10,314 nt of DNA from an uncultured Bacteroides sp. (GCF_949298305.1 NZ_CASFWU010000093.1:1-10314), one strand, 5' to 3'; shown: positions 1-6,220, counted from the stretch's first letter. Translations and numbers: made by a program. The notes: generated by a model from the letters alone, not told the origin.

Positions 1-183
1 GATCCGTCTGCGTGTGGCTTCCTTGTATCTCGGTACCAAGGTTGTGGCAACCTTGAAAACCTTGACAAATCCCTTGAACTCCTTGTCGTTCATTTCTTCT
101 ACGAACGTCGCATATTCATCGGGGTGGCTGTCAAGCCACTCCCTTATCAGTCTTTTGAAATTGTCATATTCCTGTTGTCCCAT
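1..183 (-). CDS. Hypothetical protein, 3' end cut by the window edge
   Basis: An open frame of 61 codons starts with ATG at 183 and runs off the left edge without a stop. It begins MGQQEYDNFKRLIREW and is rich in charged residues, with a predicted helical character and no signal peptide or membrane span. I do not recognise a family. Its start lies only 6 bases after the stop codon of the recombinase gene on the same strand, so the two are probably co-transcribed, and it is likely cargo or an accessory gene of the same integrated element. Too little is visible to propose a function. Confidence 0.6.
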   Translation of the reverse strand, partial: MGQQEYDNFKRLIREWLDSHPDEYATFVEEMNDKEFKGFVKVFKVATTLVPRYKEATRRRI

Positions 184-189
184 ATAGGT

Positions 190-1527
190 TTAGTCTAAAA
201 GTTTAACGAGGTCTTTCTTCATCTCTTCGTCAATATCCCTGTACCGTCTGAAAGCCTTGCTGCCTTCCTTGTGTCCCGACAGTGCCGAAACAAGATTCGG
301 GTCTTTCACTTTCTTATAAATATTACCGATGAAGGTGCGTCTTGCAAGGTGGCTGCTTGCCACTTCATAAAGCGGTTTTTTGACTTCATCACGTGTTAAC
401 GGGTCTAATATAGTGACAATCCTGTCCACTCCTGAAAGTTTGAATATCTTTTTTATTGCCTCATTATATTTCTGTTCGGAAATAAACGGCAGAAGTTTTC
501 CCTCATGGTCTTTATACCGTTCGAGAATTTCCTTTGCCTTGTCGTTCAACGGTACACGTACCGTTACAGGATTGCCCTCTTTGGTTTTCTTCGGTATGTA
601 TTCAATGGCTTCATTTACCACGTTCAGTTTGGTCATTCTGTACAGGTCGCTTACTCGGCATCCTATAAGTGTCTGGAAAATGAAGATGTCCCTCTGTATC
701 TCCAGCTGTGGGGTAGCTGACAGGTCAGCATTGAAAATCCTGTCCCTTTCTTCAAGGTTGATATAAACAGGAGTTCCGTATTTGCATTCCTCTATCGGAA
801 ACTTGTCAAACGGTCTGTTGGAGGTCAGCTTGTTGTCGAAACACCACAGAAAGAATGTGCGTATTCTTGAAAAGCAGTCTATCAGAGTGTTTTTTCCACG
901 TGGTTGCGGAGTTCTCTTTTCTGGAATGGCTTCATAAATGCTCGGGTACAATTCATAATATTGGTATTCGTTCTCGAAGAAGTCCCACATGTCCCGAAGC
1001 GTTTCAGGTGTGACGGTATCAACATCAAGAACAAAGCCTTTTTGCCCTCTTTTGGTTTCCCGTACATACAGTTCATAACGCAATAAGGTTCTTTTTACCA
1101 CCCTGAAATTCTTTTTCCTTACTTCCGATAACGGATGCTTTTCCAGAAAACTGTCAAACAGCTCTCCGAAAGTTGGCTTGATGGCAATCTCTTCCGGTGT
1201 GAAATACTTTTCAGGATGATAATATCTGTCTAAGGTCAGTTTCAGCCATTCTTTATCAACGGATTCTTTTTCCGTATGAAAGGATTTTTCCACATAGGTT
1301 TTCAGCTTTCGTATCTCTTCATTTATACCAGTCCTTAAATCTTCGTTGCAGACAGCTTTTGTTTTTACACACTCTGCTTTGTCATCCCACAGGTTGGGAT
1401 TGATTGAAAGCTGGGTAGGAGCAACAGAATCAAGCAGTCTTCCATTTCTCAGACGGATATAAATAGTTGCGGTTGATTCAGTATCATACCGTTTTGCCGC
1501 TTTTTTAATGATGAAAGTTACTTTCAT
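190..1527 (-). CDS. Tyrosine recombinase (integrase) of a Bacteroidetes mobile element
   Basis: Site-specific recombinase that would integrate and excise the element by DNA strand exchange through a 3'-phosphotyrosine. Using the ATG at 1527 the protein has 445 residues. The N-terminus (about 1-90, MKVTFIIKK..., with IYIRLRNGRLL) resembles the arm-binding domain of Bacteroidetes integrases. A SAM-like core-binding domain occupies about 115-240 and the catalytic domain about 260-445. The catalytic set is visible: Arg291 (GCRVSDLYR), Lys314 or Lys316 (KKTKEG), His393 and Arg396 (HLARR), His419 (LSGHKEGS) and nucleophile Tyr429 (RRYRDID). The frame stays open upstream to an ATG at 1590, but that extension is encoded by the TTTTCCCCAC repeats and lies over a -7 box, so 1527 is the better start. 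The gene is AT-richer than the right-hand genes, consistent with horizontal transfer. Family assignment is from motifs; the exact element type is unknown. Confidence 0.92.
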   Translation of the reverse strand: MKVTFIIKKAAKRYDTESTATIYIRLRNGRLLDSVAPTQLSINPNLWDDKAECVKTKAVCNEDLRTGINEEIRKLKTYVEKSFHTEKESVDKEWLKLTLDRYYHPEKYFTPEEIAIKPTFGELFDSFLEKHPLSEVRKKNFRVVKRTLLRYELYVRETKRGQKGFVLDVDTVTPETLRDMWDFFENEYQYYELYPSIYEAIPEKRTPQPRGKNTLIDCFSRIRTFFLWCFDNKLTSNRPFDKFPIEECKYGTPVYINLEERDRIFNADLSATPQLEIQRDIFIFQTLIGCRVSDLYRMTKLNVVNEAIEYIPKKTKEGNPVTVRVPLNDKAKEILERYKDHEGKLLPFISEQKYNEAIKKIFKLSGVDRIVTILDPLTRDEVKKPLYEVASSHLARRTFIGNIYKKVKDPNLVSALSGHKEGSKAFRRYRDIDEEMKKDLVKLLD

Positions 1528-1557
1528 AGGCTTACAGGTTAAATATCTATCTGGATG

Positions 1558-1565
1558 CAAATATA
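1558..1565 (-). promoter_or_regulatory. Possible -7 box of the integrase promoter
   Basis: Read on the minus strand, TATATTTG matches the Bacteroides -7 consensus TAnnTTTG exactly and lies about 30 bases before the ATG at 1527. No good TTG-type -33 element is found at the usual distance. Just upstream, the would-be -33 region is occupied by the TTTTCCCCAC repeats, so binding there could affect expression of the integrase (inference). Confidence 0.4.
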
Positions 1566-1569
1566 GATA

Positions 1570-1713
1570 TTTTCCCCACATTTTCCCCACATCTGCTAAA
1601 TAATTTGCAATCGGATTAATTCGGATTAAAATTTAATATAATTGTAAATGATTGATATATAGTTATATTGCTGTGTTTTTCTGCGTTTTTCTTTTTACCC
1701 ACATTTTCCCCAC
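1570..1713. repeat. Pair of 21-bp direct repeats built of TTTTCCCCAC, likely integrase-binding sites
   Basis: TTTTCCCCAC occurs at 1570-1579, 1581-1590 and 1704-1713, with a one-mismatch copy (TTTTACCCAC) at 1693-1702. Together they form two 21-bp direct repeats, 1570-1590 and 1693-1713, 20 of 21 bases identical and 123 bp apart. Iterated short sites next to a tyrosine recombinase gene are typical of arm-type sites bound by its N-terminal domain. One repeat might instead be an end or core of the attachment site. A second small direct repeat, TCGGATTAA, is at 1611-1619 and 1621-1629. The repeats are seen directly; the binding role is inferred. Confidence 0.6.
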
Positions 1714-1749
1714 TTTAATTATTTCAAATGCGGGTCTGGGTACAGAGTT

Positions 1750-1779
1750 GGAGAAGGATGAAAATCTTTCTCCTTTTTT
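1750..1779 (+). terminator. Rho-independent terminator with no visible gene before it
   Basis: A 10-bp stem (GGAGAAGGAT with ATCTTTCTCC, one G-T wobble) closes a GAAA tetraloop and is followed by six T residues, the classic layout of an intrinsic terminator for the + strand. There is no convincing + strand gene between the integrase and this site. It may belong to a host transcript cut off by integration of the element, or to a short RNA. Confidence 0.75.
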
Positions 1780-1836
1780 ATTTCCATACCTTGTAATTCG
1801 TTGGTTTACCCCGCCCGGCACGACCGGACAAGACAC

Positions 1837-1869
1837 AAAAAAAAGGGAGCCGGTTTGAAACCAGCTCCC
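1837..1869 (-). terminator. Terminator of the tRNA-Asn transcript
   Basis: Immediately past the 3' end of the left tRNA, GGGAGC (1845-1850) pairs with GCTCCC (1864-1869). The stem extends inwards through GGTTT/AAACC after a C-A mismatch. On the minus strand the hairpin is followed by eight T residues (A at 1837-1844). A weaker T run on the other side could give some activity on the + strand. Confidence 0.85.
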
Positions 1870-1876
1870 TTTTCTG

Positions 1877-1950
1877 CTCTTCGTCTTGGACTTGAACCAA
1901 GGACCCTCTGATTAACAGTCAGATGCTCTAACCGACTGAGCTAACGAAGA
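1877..1950 (-). tRNA. tRNA-Asn (anticodon GTT), copy 1
   Basis: Reads asparagine codons AAC and AAU. The 74-base gene on the minus strand begins TCTTCGT and ends ACGAAGA plus the discriminator G, giving a perfect 7-bp acceptor stem. The D arm (GCTCAGTCGGTTAGAGC), the anticodon arm with CTGTTAA (anticodon GTT) and the T arm with GGTTCAAGTCC are all present. CCA is not encoded. It is identical to the copy 19 bases upstream. Its 3' end faces the integrated element, so it could be the landmark for integration, but no split or duplicated tRNA end is visible here. Confidence 0.96.
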
Positions 1951-1969
1951 ATGTTGCATTTAAGTTTTG

Positions 1970-2043
1970 CTCTTCGTCTTGGACTTGAACCAAGGACCCT
2001 CTGATTAACAGTCAGATGCTCTAACCGACTGAGCTAACGAAGA
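1970..2043 (-). tRNA. tRNA-Asn (anticodon GTT), copy 2
   Basis: Base-for-base identical to the neighbouring 74-base tRNA-Asn: same acceptor stem, GTT anticodon loop and T arm. It is the first gene of the two-tRNA transcript, since the shared promoter lies at 2066-2096 and the terminator after the other copy. The identity points to a recent tandem duplication or gene conversion. Confidence 0.96.
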
Positions 2044-2065
2044 ATGTTTTTTCTTAAATGCGGTG

Positions 2066-2096
2066 CAAAAGTAATAGGATATTTTGAAATATGCAA
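2066..2096 (-). promoter_or_regulatory. Promoter of the tRNA-Asn pair
   Basis: On the minus strand, TTG (2094-2096) is followed after exactly 20 bases by TACTTTTG (2066-2073), matching the Bacteroides sigma-70-type -33/-7 pattern of TTTG and TAnnTTTG with 19-21 bases between. It lies about 23 bases before the tRNA. It abuts the -7 box of the divergent kinase promoter. Confidence 0.65.
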
Positions 2097-2104
2097 TATC
2101 TTTG
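2097..2104 (+). promoter_or_regulatory. -7 box of the kinase-protease promoter
   Basis: TATCTTTG matches TAnnTTTG exactly and ends 17 bases before the ATG at 2122, which implies a short leader. No clear -33 element occurs at the expected distance; TTTG at 2083-2086 is too close. The box touches the -33 element of the opposing tRNA promoter. Confidence 0.5.
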
Positions 2105-2121
2105 CGAAAAATTTATCGGAA

Positions 2122-3117
2122 ATGGACAAAATATTAGGTTTAGGGAATGCATTGGTGGATGTTTTGGCTCTTTTGGACACCGATGAAGTGCTGAAAGAAA
2201 TGGAACTGCCCAAAGGAAGCATGACCTTGATAAACGAAGATAAACTACAAAAAATCAACCAGTATTTCGGCCGGATGAAGACACGGCGGGTCATTGGCGG
2301 CTCTGCCGGAAACTCGGTGCGCGCACTGGCCTGCCTGGGTGCCGGCACGGGATTCATCGGGAAGGTGGGAAACGACGAGAACGGAAACTTCTACCGCGAG
2401 CGGCTCAAGTTCCGCGGAGCGGAGTCTCATCTGCTTGTCTCCCCCACGATGCCTTCGGGCGTGGCTTCCACCTTCATCTCGCCCGACGGCGAGCGCACCT
2501 TCGGCACTTATCTGGGGGCAGCGGCCACCCTGACGGCGGAAGAGCTTTCGCTGGAGATGTTCAAAGGCTATGCCTACCTGCTTGTGGAGGGCTTTCTGGT
2601 ACAGGACCACGACACTATTCTGCGGGCCATCGAACTGGCCAAGGAAGCCGGGTTACAGGTTTGCCTGGACCTGGCCAGCTATAATGTAGTGGCCGAAGAC
2701 CATGCCTTCTTCCTGAAGCTGGTGAACAGATACGTAGACATTCTTTTTGCCAACGAGGAGGAGGCCAAGGCCTTCACGGGAAAGGAGGCCGAAGAGGCTC
2801 TGGGCGTGATGGCCAAAATGTGCAGCATCGCCATTGTAAAGGTGGGCGCGCGGGGCTGCCTCATCCGTAAGGGTACGGAAGAGATGTTCGTGAAGGCCGT
2901 CCCGGTGGACAAGGTGGTGGACACTACGGGTGCGGGCGACTATTTTGCCGCAGGTTTCCTCTACGGCCTGAGCTGCGGCTACTCGCTGGAGAAGTGTGCC
3001 CGCATCGGCTCCTTGCTGGCCGCACGGGTAGTGCAGGTGGTAGGCACCGAGCTGCCTGAGAAGGAGTGGGAAAAAATCAGGAAAGAAATAGCAGAAAGTG
3101 GAATCTTAAATAATTGA
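2122..3117 (+). CDS. PfkB-family carbohydrate/nucleoside kinase (adenosine kinase-like)
   Basis: Cytoplasmic ATP-dependent kinase of the ribokinase/PfkB family, 331 residues, near the usual length. The start is set at the ATG at 2122 because the protein then begins MDKILGLGNALVDVL, the canonical first strand with the substrate-binding GNALVD motif. The frame is open back to 2044, but that part is promoter and tRNA sequence. GGSAGN at about 59-64 is the glycine-rich substrate/lid signature. DTTGAGD at 267-273 is the PfkB signature 2 with the anion hole and the catalytic base Asp273. NEEEAKAFTG at 211-220 matches the conserved N-E-x-E region. The overall pattern suits the bacterial adenosine kinase-like subgroup, which would phosphorylate adenosine or a related nucleoside or sugar; the substrate cannot be fixed from sequence. 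The last codons overlap the next gene, implying translational coupling. Confidence 0.93.
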   Translation: MDKILGLGNALVDVLALLDTDEVLKEMELPKGSMTLINEDKLQKINQYFGRMKTRRVIGGSAGNSVRALACLGAGTGFIGKVGNDENGNFYRERLKFRGAESHLLVSPTMPSGVASTFISPDGERTFGTYLGAAATLTAEELSLEMFKGYAYLLVEGFLVQDHDTILRAIELAKEAGLQVCLDLASYNVVAEDHAFFLKLVNRYVDILFANEEEAKAFTGKEAEEALGVMAKMCSIAIVKVGARGCLIRKGTEEMFVKAVPVDKVVDTTGAGDYFAAGFLYGLSCGYSLEKCARIGSLLAARVVQVVGTELPEKEWEKIRKEIAESGILNN

Positions 3118-4802
3118 ACAAGGTGAAGAAGTACGTTAGATTGCGTTGGATGGCGGCACTGCTGCTGGTGGTGGGCGCCGTCCTGTTTTGGAGCTTCAAG
3201 AACGGCGACAGCCGAAGCTTCCAAGTGGCCAAGAACCTGGACATCTTCAGCTCCATCGTGAGGGAGCTGGACATGTTCTATGTAGATACCATCAACCCGG
3301 ACAAGACCATCCGCGAGGGAATTGACGCCATGCTCTATTCGCTGGACCCCTATACGGAATATTACCCCGAGGACGACCAGAGCGAGCTGGAACAGATGCT
3401 GCGCAACTCGTACGGGGGCATCGGCTCCATCATCTCCTGGAACCCCAAGCTGAAGCGCTCCGTGATAGCCGAGCCCTACGAGGGGATGCCGGCAGCCACG
3501 TCGGGACTGAAGACCGGCGACGTGCTGATGGAGATAGACGGCGAAGACCTGGCCGGAAAGAACAACCAGGAGGTGAGCGAAATGCTGCGCGGGCAGGTGG
3601 GAACCAGCTTCAAGCTGAAAGTGCAGCGCCCCGGCACCAAGGGACTGCTGGAGTTTGAACTTGTGCGCCGTTCCATCCAGCTGCCCATCATACCTTATTA
3701 TACGGTACTCGACCACCAGATTGGATACATCAACCTGAGCACCTTCAGCGGAAATCCGTCCAAAGAGTTCAAACAGGCTTTCCTCGACCTGAAGAAACGC
3801 GGCATCACCTCGCTGGTCATCGACCTGCGCAACAACGGCGGCGGACTGCTGGACGAGGCGGTAGAGATTGCCAACTTCTTCCTGCCGAGAGGAAAGACGC
3901 TGGTCACCACCAAAGGGAAAATACCCCAGGCAGACAACACCTACAAGACCCTGCGCGAGCCGATTGACCCGGACATCCCGCTGGCCGTGCTTGTCAACGG
4001 GTCTACGGCTTCATCGTCCGAAATCCTGGCCGGCTCGCTGCAAGACCTGGACCGTGCCGTCATCGTCGGCAACCGCACCTACGGCAAGGGCCTGGTACAG
4101 ACCACCCGTAACCTGCCTTACGGCGGAACCATGAAGCTCACCACCTCCAAGTACTACATCCCCAGCGGACGGTGCGTACAGGCCATCGACTACAAGCACC
4201 GCGGCGACGGCGAGGGCGGCGAGCGCATCCCCGACAGTCTGACCAACGTGTTCCACACCGCAGCCGGCCGCGAGGTGCGCGACGGAGGAGGCATCCTGCC
4301 GGACATCGTGGTGAAGCAGGAGAAACTGCCCAACATCCTGTTCTATCTGGTGAACGACAACCTCATCTTCGACTATGCCACCGACTACTGCCTGAAGCAC
4401 CCCACCATCCCCGCTCCGGAACAATTCAAGGTGACCGATGCAGACTACGCCGACTTCAAGGCCCTGGTGAAGAAGGCCGACTTCAAGTACGACCAGCAAA
4501 CCGAAAAGATGCTGAAGAACCTGAAGGAAATGGCCGAGTTCGAGGGCTACCTGACCGACGCGCAGGCCGAGTTCGAGGCGCTGGAGAAGAAGCTGACGCA
4601 CAACCTGGACCGCGACCTGGACCACTTCTCCAAGGAAATCAAGAACATGATAGCCCTGGAAATCATCAAACGCTACTACTACCAGCGCGGCTCCATCATC
4701 GAGCAGCTGAAGGACGACCCCGACCTGAAGGAAGCCGTAAAGGTGCTGACCGCTCCGGCAGAATATGCCAAACTGTTGAGCGCCCCTGAGGCATCCGTCT
4801 GA
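3114..4802 (+). CDS. S41 family carboxy-terminal processing protease (CtpA/Prc type)
   Basis: Serine protease predicted to face the periplasm, anchored by one N-terminal membrane segment (about 13-27, AALLLVVGAVLFW). 562 residues from the TTG at 3114. The N-terminal region has the S41 pattern FYVDTINPDKTIREGI and LDPYTEYYP. A PDZ domain at about 95-175 contains YGGIG and GLKTGDVLMEIDG. The protease domain at about 200-360 has GYINLSTF, DLRNNGGGLL and NGSTASSSEI. Catalytic Ser300, Lys325 (TYGKG) and Gln329 show the same spacing (25 and 4) as in Bacillus CtpB. The C-terminal 150 residues are charged and helical. The start overlaps the kinase stop as TTGA; GTG at 3123 and ATG at 3150 are alternatives, but the upstream one keeps the basic residues before the membrane span. 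Such proteases trim envelope proteins; the target is unknown. Confidence 0.94.
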   Translation: MNKVKKYVRLRWMAALLLVVGAVLFWSFKNGDSRSFQVAKNLDIFSSIVRELDMFYVDTINPDKTIREGIDAMLYSLDPYTEYYPEDDQSELEQMLRNSYGGIGSIISWNPKLKRSVIAEPYEGMPAATSGLKTGDVLMEIDGEDLAGKNNQEVSEMLRGQVGTSFKLKVQRPGTKGLLEFELVRRSIQLPIIPYYTVLDHQIGYINLSTFSGNPSKEFKQAFLDLKKRGITSLVIDLRNNGGGLLDEAVEIANFFLPRGKTLVTTKGKIPQADNTYKTLREPIDPDIPLAVLVNGSTASSSEILAGSLQDLDRAVIVGNRTYGKGLVQTTRNLPYGGTMKLTTSKYYIPSGRCVQAIDYKHRGDGEGGERIPDSLTNVFHTAAGREVRDGGGILPDIVVKQEKLPNILFYLVNDNLIFDYATDYCLKHPTIPAPEQFKVTDADYADFKALVKKADFKYDQQTEKMLKNLKEMAEFEGYLTDAQAEFEALEKKLTHNLDRDLDHFSKEIKNMIALEIIKRYYYQRGSIIEQLKDDPDLKEAVKVLTAPAEYAKLLSAPEASV

Positions 4803-4843
4803 CGGCGTTCCGATAGGGGGGAGGCTTTTGTGGCCCCCGGCAA

Positions 4844-4910
4844 CGGACGGGCGCGGATGAACGCAAGCCGTGGAAGGCTTCGCGTCTGTCCGCGCCCGTC
4901 CGCCTTTTTT
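4844..4910 (+). terminator. Strong hairpin terminator after the protease gene
   Basis: A perfect 14-bp GC-rich stem (4844-4857 with 4889-4902, outer arm CGGACGGGCGCGGA) encloses further pairs ACGC/GCGT and AGCC/GGCT around a short loop. Six T residues follow at 4905-4910. It begins about 40 bases after the protease stop and should end the kinase-protease transcript. Confidence 0.9.
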
Positions 4911-5488
4911 CCCGTGGCGGCCGGATGAGGCTTCCGCCGTCCGTTCGGGGCCGCTGCGGGCGGCTGCCGATGGAGCCATCGGCTGTCTCTGCCTGTCCGA
5001 TGTGTCAGCCTTTCCCCGCTGTTTTCTTGCAAAAGGACAGGAAAACGGCCTTTTGGCTGACGGCTTCTTTTTCCGGAAGGAGCGGAATAGGGCGGAAACG
5101 CCCCGTTTTGCAGGCGTCTTGAGGGCGGAAATGCTTGCTTTCGGGGCGGAAAAGCCGGTTTCCGGAGTGGAAAATACTTGTTTCGGGCGGCCGGAATGCT
5201 TGTTCCGTCCGTCCACAATGCTTGTGCGGAGCAACCGGGACGCTTGTGCGGCGGCCGAAGAGGGAATGTCGGAAGCCGGATTGGGCCGTTTGGAGCCTCC
5301 GCAGACTGCTTCTCCGCTCTATTTCAAATGTAAACATTTCGCTACCGCGCTCTGAAAGAACGGGATAGGCCGTACGGCCTTCAAAATTTCGCGCAACCTT
5401 TCCCGCGGGCCGAAATACGCCATTCTGAGGCGGTCTGTCCGTCAAAGTGTCAGAATGTCAAACCGGATGAAAAAATCTTCCCCTTTCG
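4911..5488. other. Long gene-poor stretch rich in dyad symmetry
   Basis: No credible gene is seen here: the open frames lack recognisable domains, overlap one another on both strands, and look like by-products of high GC. It does hold several inverted repeats: GCCGATGG/CCATCGGC (4966-4983); a nested pair GTCAGCC/GGCTGAC (5004-5010 with 5055-5061) around GTTTTC/GAAAAC (5021-5026 with 5041-5046); the ~22-bp dyad array listed separately; and the perfect palindrome AGGCCGTACGGCCT (5367-5380). A structured RNA or a cluster of protein sites are both possible; neither is shown. Confidence 0.5.
5125..5251. repeat. Degenerate ~22-bp tandem array of small dyads
   Basis: Six units follow one another with dyad centres near 5135, 5155, 5177, 5199, 5220 and 5243, about 21-22 bp apart. 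The core ATGCTTG (or one-base variants) recurs at 5131, 5174, 5196, 5218 and 5240. In each of the first five units the core or its equivalent is flanked by complementary arms: GAAA/TTTC, CGGAAA/TTTCCG, GAAA/TTTC, CGGAA/TTCCG and CACA/TGTG, with loops of 5-7 bases. The sixth is weaker. Arms change together between units, as expected if pairing or twofold symmetry is kept. Confidence 0.65.
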
Positions 5489-5489
5489 C

Positions 5490-5520
5490 TTGCATTCTTC
5501 CCAAATTCTCCCTTACTTTG
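5490..5520 (+). promoter_or_regulatory. Probable promoter of the small-membrane-protein/CYTH/DUF4010 unit
   Basis: TTG at 5490-5492 is followed after 21 bases by TACTTTG at 5514-5520, one base short of the Bacteroides -7 consensus TAnnTTTG. The first ATG is 36 bases downstream, preceded by an A-rich leader typical of Bacteroides translation starts. Confidence 0.5.
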
Positions 5521-5556
5521 TTTGTTGTTGAACTTTAAAAAAGAGAATATCAGACT

Positions 5557-5685
5557 ATGGGAACGAACAAGAAAAAGGTGATGCACACCGCAAAGGAAGA
5601 GAGACAAGGCAAGAAAGTGCTGATAGGAATTGCTGTCGCCATGATGGTGCTGGTGATTCTGATGTTTGTCCTTTACTCCGTCTGA
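5557..5685 (+). CDS. Small single-span membrane protein, 42 residues
   Basis: ATG at 5557 opens a 42-codon frame ending with TGA at 5683-5685. The first 20 residues are strongly basic and polar (MGTNKKKVMH, then KEERQGKK). About residues 21-41 form one hydrophobic segment (VLIGIAVAMMVLVILMF), so the protein should sit in the inner membrane with its basic tail in the cytoplasm. There is no cleavage site or lipobox. It lies directly behind a plausible promoter and an A-rich leader, and 21 bases before the CYTH gene, so it is likely the first gene of that operon. I do not recognise a named family. It could be a small regulator or partner of the membrane protein encoded two genes later; this is only an inference from position. 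Confidence 0.75.
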   Translation: MGTNKKKVMHTAKEERQGKKVLIGIAVAMMVLVILMFVLYSV

Positions 5686-5706
5686 CCGTGCAGTGACGTC
5701 ACGCTT

Positions 5707-6177
5707 ATGGCGCAAGAAATTGAACGCAAATTCCTCGTCGACGGCGAATACAAGTCGCAGGCCTTCAGCCACAGCCGCATTGCGCAGGGCTACATCTGCA
5801 GCGCGCGCGGGCGGACGGTGAGGGTGCGCATCCGCGGTGACAAAGGCTACCTTACCATCAAAGGTGCGGCCGACCCGCAGGGCATCAGCCGCTACGAGTG
5901 GGAAAAGGAAATCCCCCTGGCAGAGGCGGAGGAACTGATGAAGCTCTGCGAGCCGGGCCTGATAGACAAGACGCGCTACCTCGTGAGGTGCGGCAACCAC
6001 GTGTTCGAGGTGGACGAGTTCTACGGCGACAACGAGGGGCTGGTGCTGGCCGAGGTGGAGCTCAAGGCCGTGGACGAGCCTTTCGAGAAGCCCGGCTTCA
6101 TCGGACAGGAAGTGACGGGCGACGTGCGCTACTACAACGCCCAGCTGACGCGGCACCCGTACAAGTCGTGGACATAG
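5707..6177 (+). CDS. CYTH domain protein (triphosphate tunnel metalloenzyme)
   Basis: A 156-residue single-domain CYTH protein. Family members fold into an eight-stranded tunnel that binds triphosphates with divalent metal, and many hydrolyse inorganic triphosphate. The diagnostic ExExK motif is at the N-terminus (EIERK, residues 4-8), which fixes the ATG at 5707. Other tunnel residues are visible: RVRIR at 39-43, Lys52 in LTIKG, YEWEKEI at 63-69, DKTRYLV at 87-93, EVDEF at 101-105 and AEVEL at 115-119. The length fits the short bacterial CYTH group, with no CHAD or cyclase extension. A 10-bp palindrome GTGACGTCAC lies at 5693-5702 just before the start. Predicted cytoplasmic. The substrate (triphosphate, thiamine triphosphate or nucleotide) cannot be read from sequence. 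Confidence 0.93.
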   Translation: MAQEIERKFLVDGEYKSQAFSHSRIAQGYICSARGRTVRVRIRGDKGYLTIKGAADPQGISRYEWEKEIPLAEAEELMKLCEPGLIDKTRYLVRCGNHVFEVDEFYGDNEGLVLAEVELKAVDEPFEKPGFIGQEVTGDVRYYNAQLTRHPYKSWT

Positions 6178-6220
6178 CCGCCGGCGGCCGACCCCTGTCC
6201 GCCACCCATATTTCCAGCCT

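Noticed and set aside
1528..1590. N-terminal extension of the integrase from the ATG at 1590
   Set aside because: The extra 21 codons are made of the TTTTCCCCAC repeats and a -7 box, and the arm-binding domain begins at the ATG at 1527.
2044..2121. Kinase start at the ATG at 2044
   Set aside because: It would place 26 extra residues over both promoters, right against the tRNA end; the family's first strand begins at the ATG at 2122.
5125..5251. CRISPR array
   Set aside because: Units are about 22 bp, adjacent and degenerate, with no unique spacers and no cas genes nearby.
4870..5355. + strand open frame of 161 codons in the spacer
   Set aside because: It starts inside the terminator hairpin, has no recognisable domain or promoter, and crosses the dyad array.
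4011..5445. Long open frames on the minus strand over the protease gene and the spacer, with repeated Phe-x-Pro-Pro or Pro-Glu-Thr segments
   Set aside because: They are mostly antisense to a clear S41 protease or follow the ~22-bp array in shifting frames. Low-complexity content and absence of a domain suggest a by-product of high GC and repeats.
5693..5702. Palindrome GTGACGTCAC before the CYTH gene as an operator
   Set aside because: A single 10-bp palindrome inside an operon spacer is weak evidence; noted only in the gene entry.
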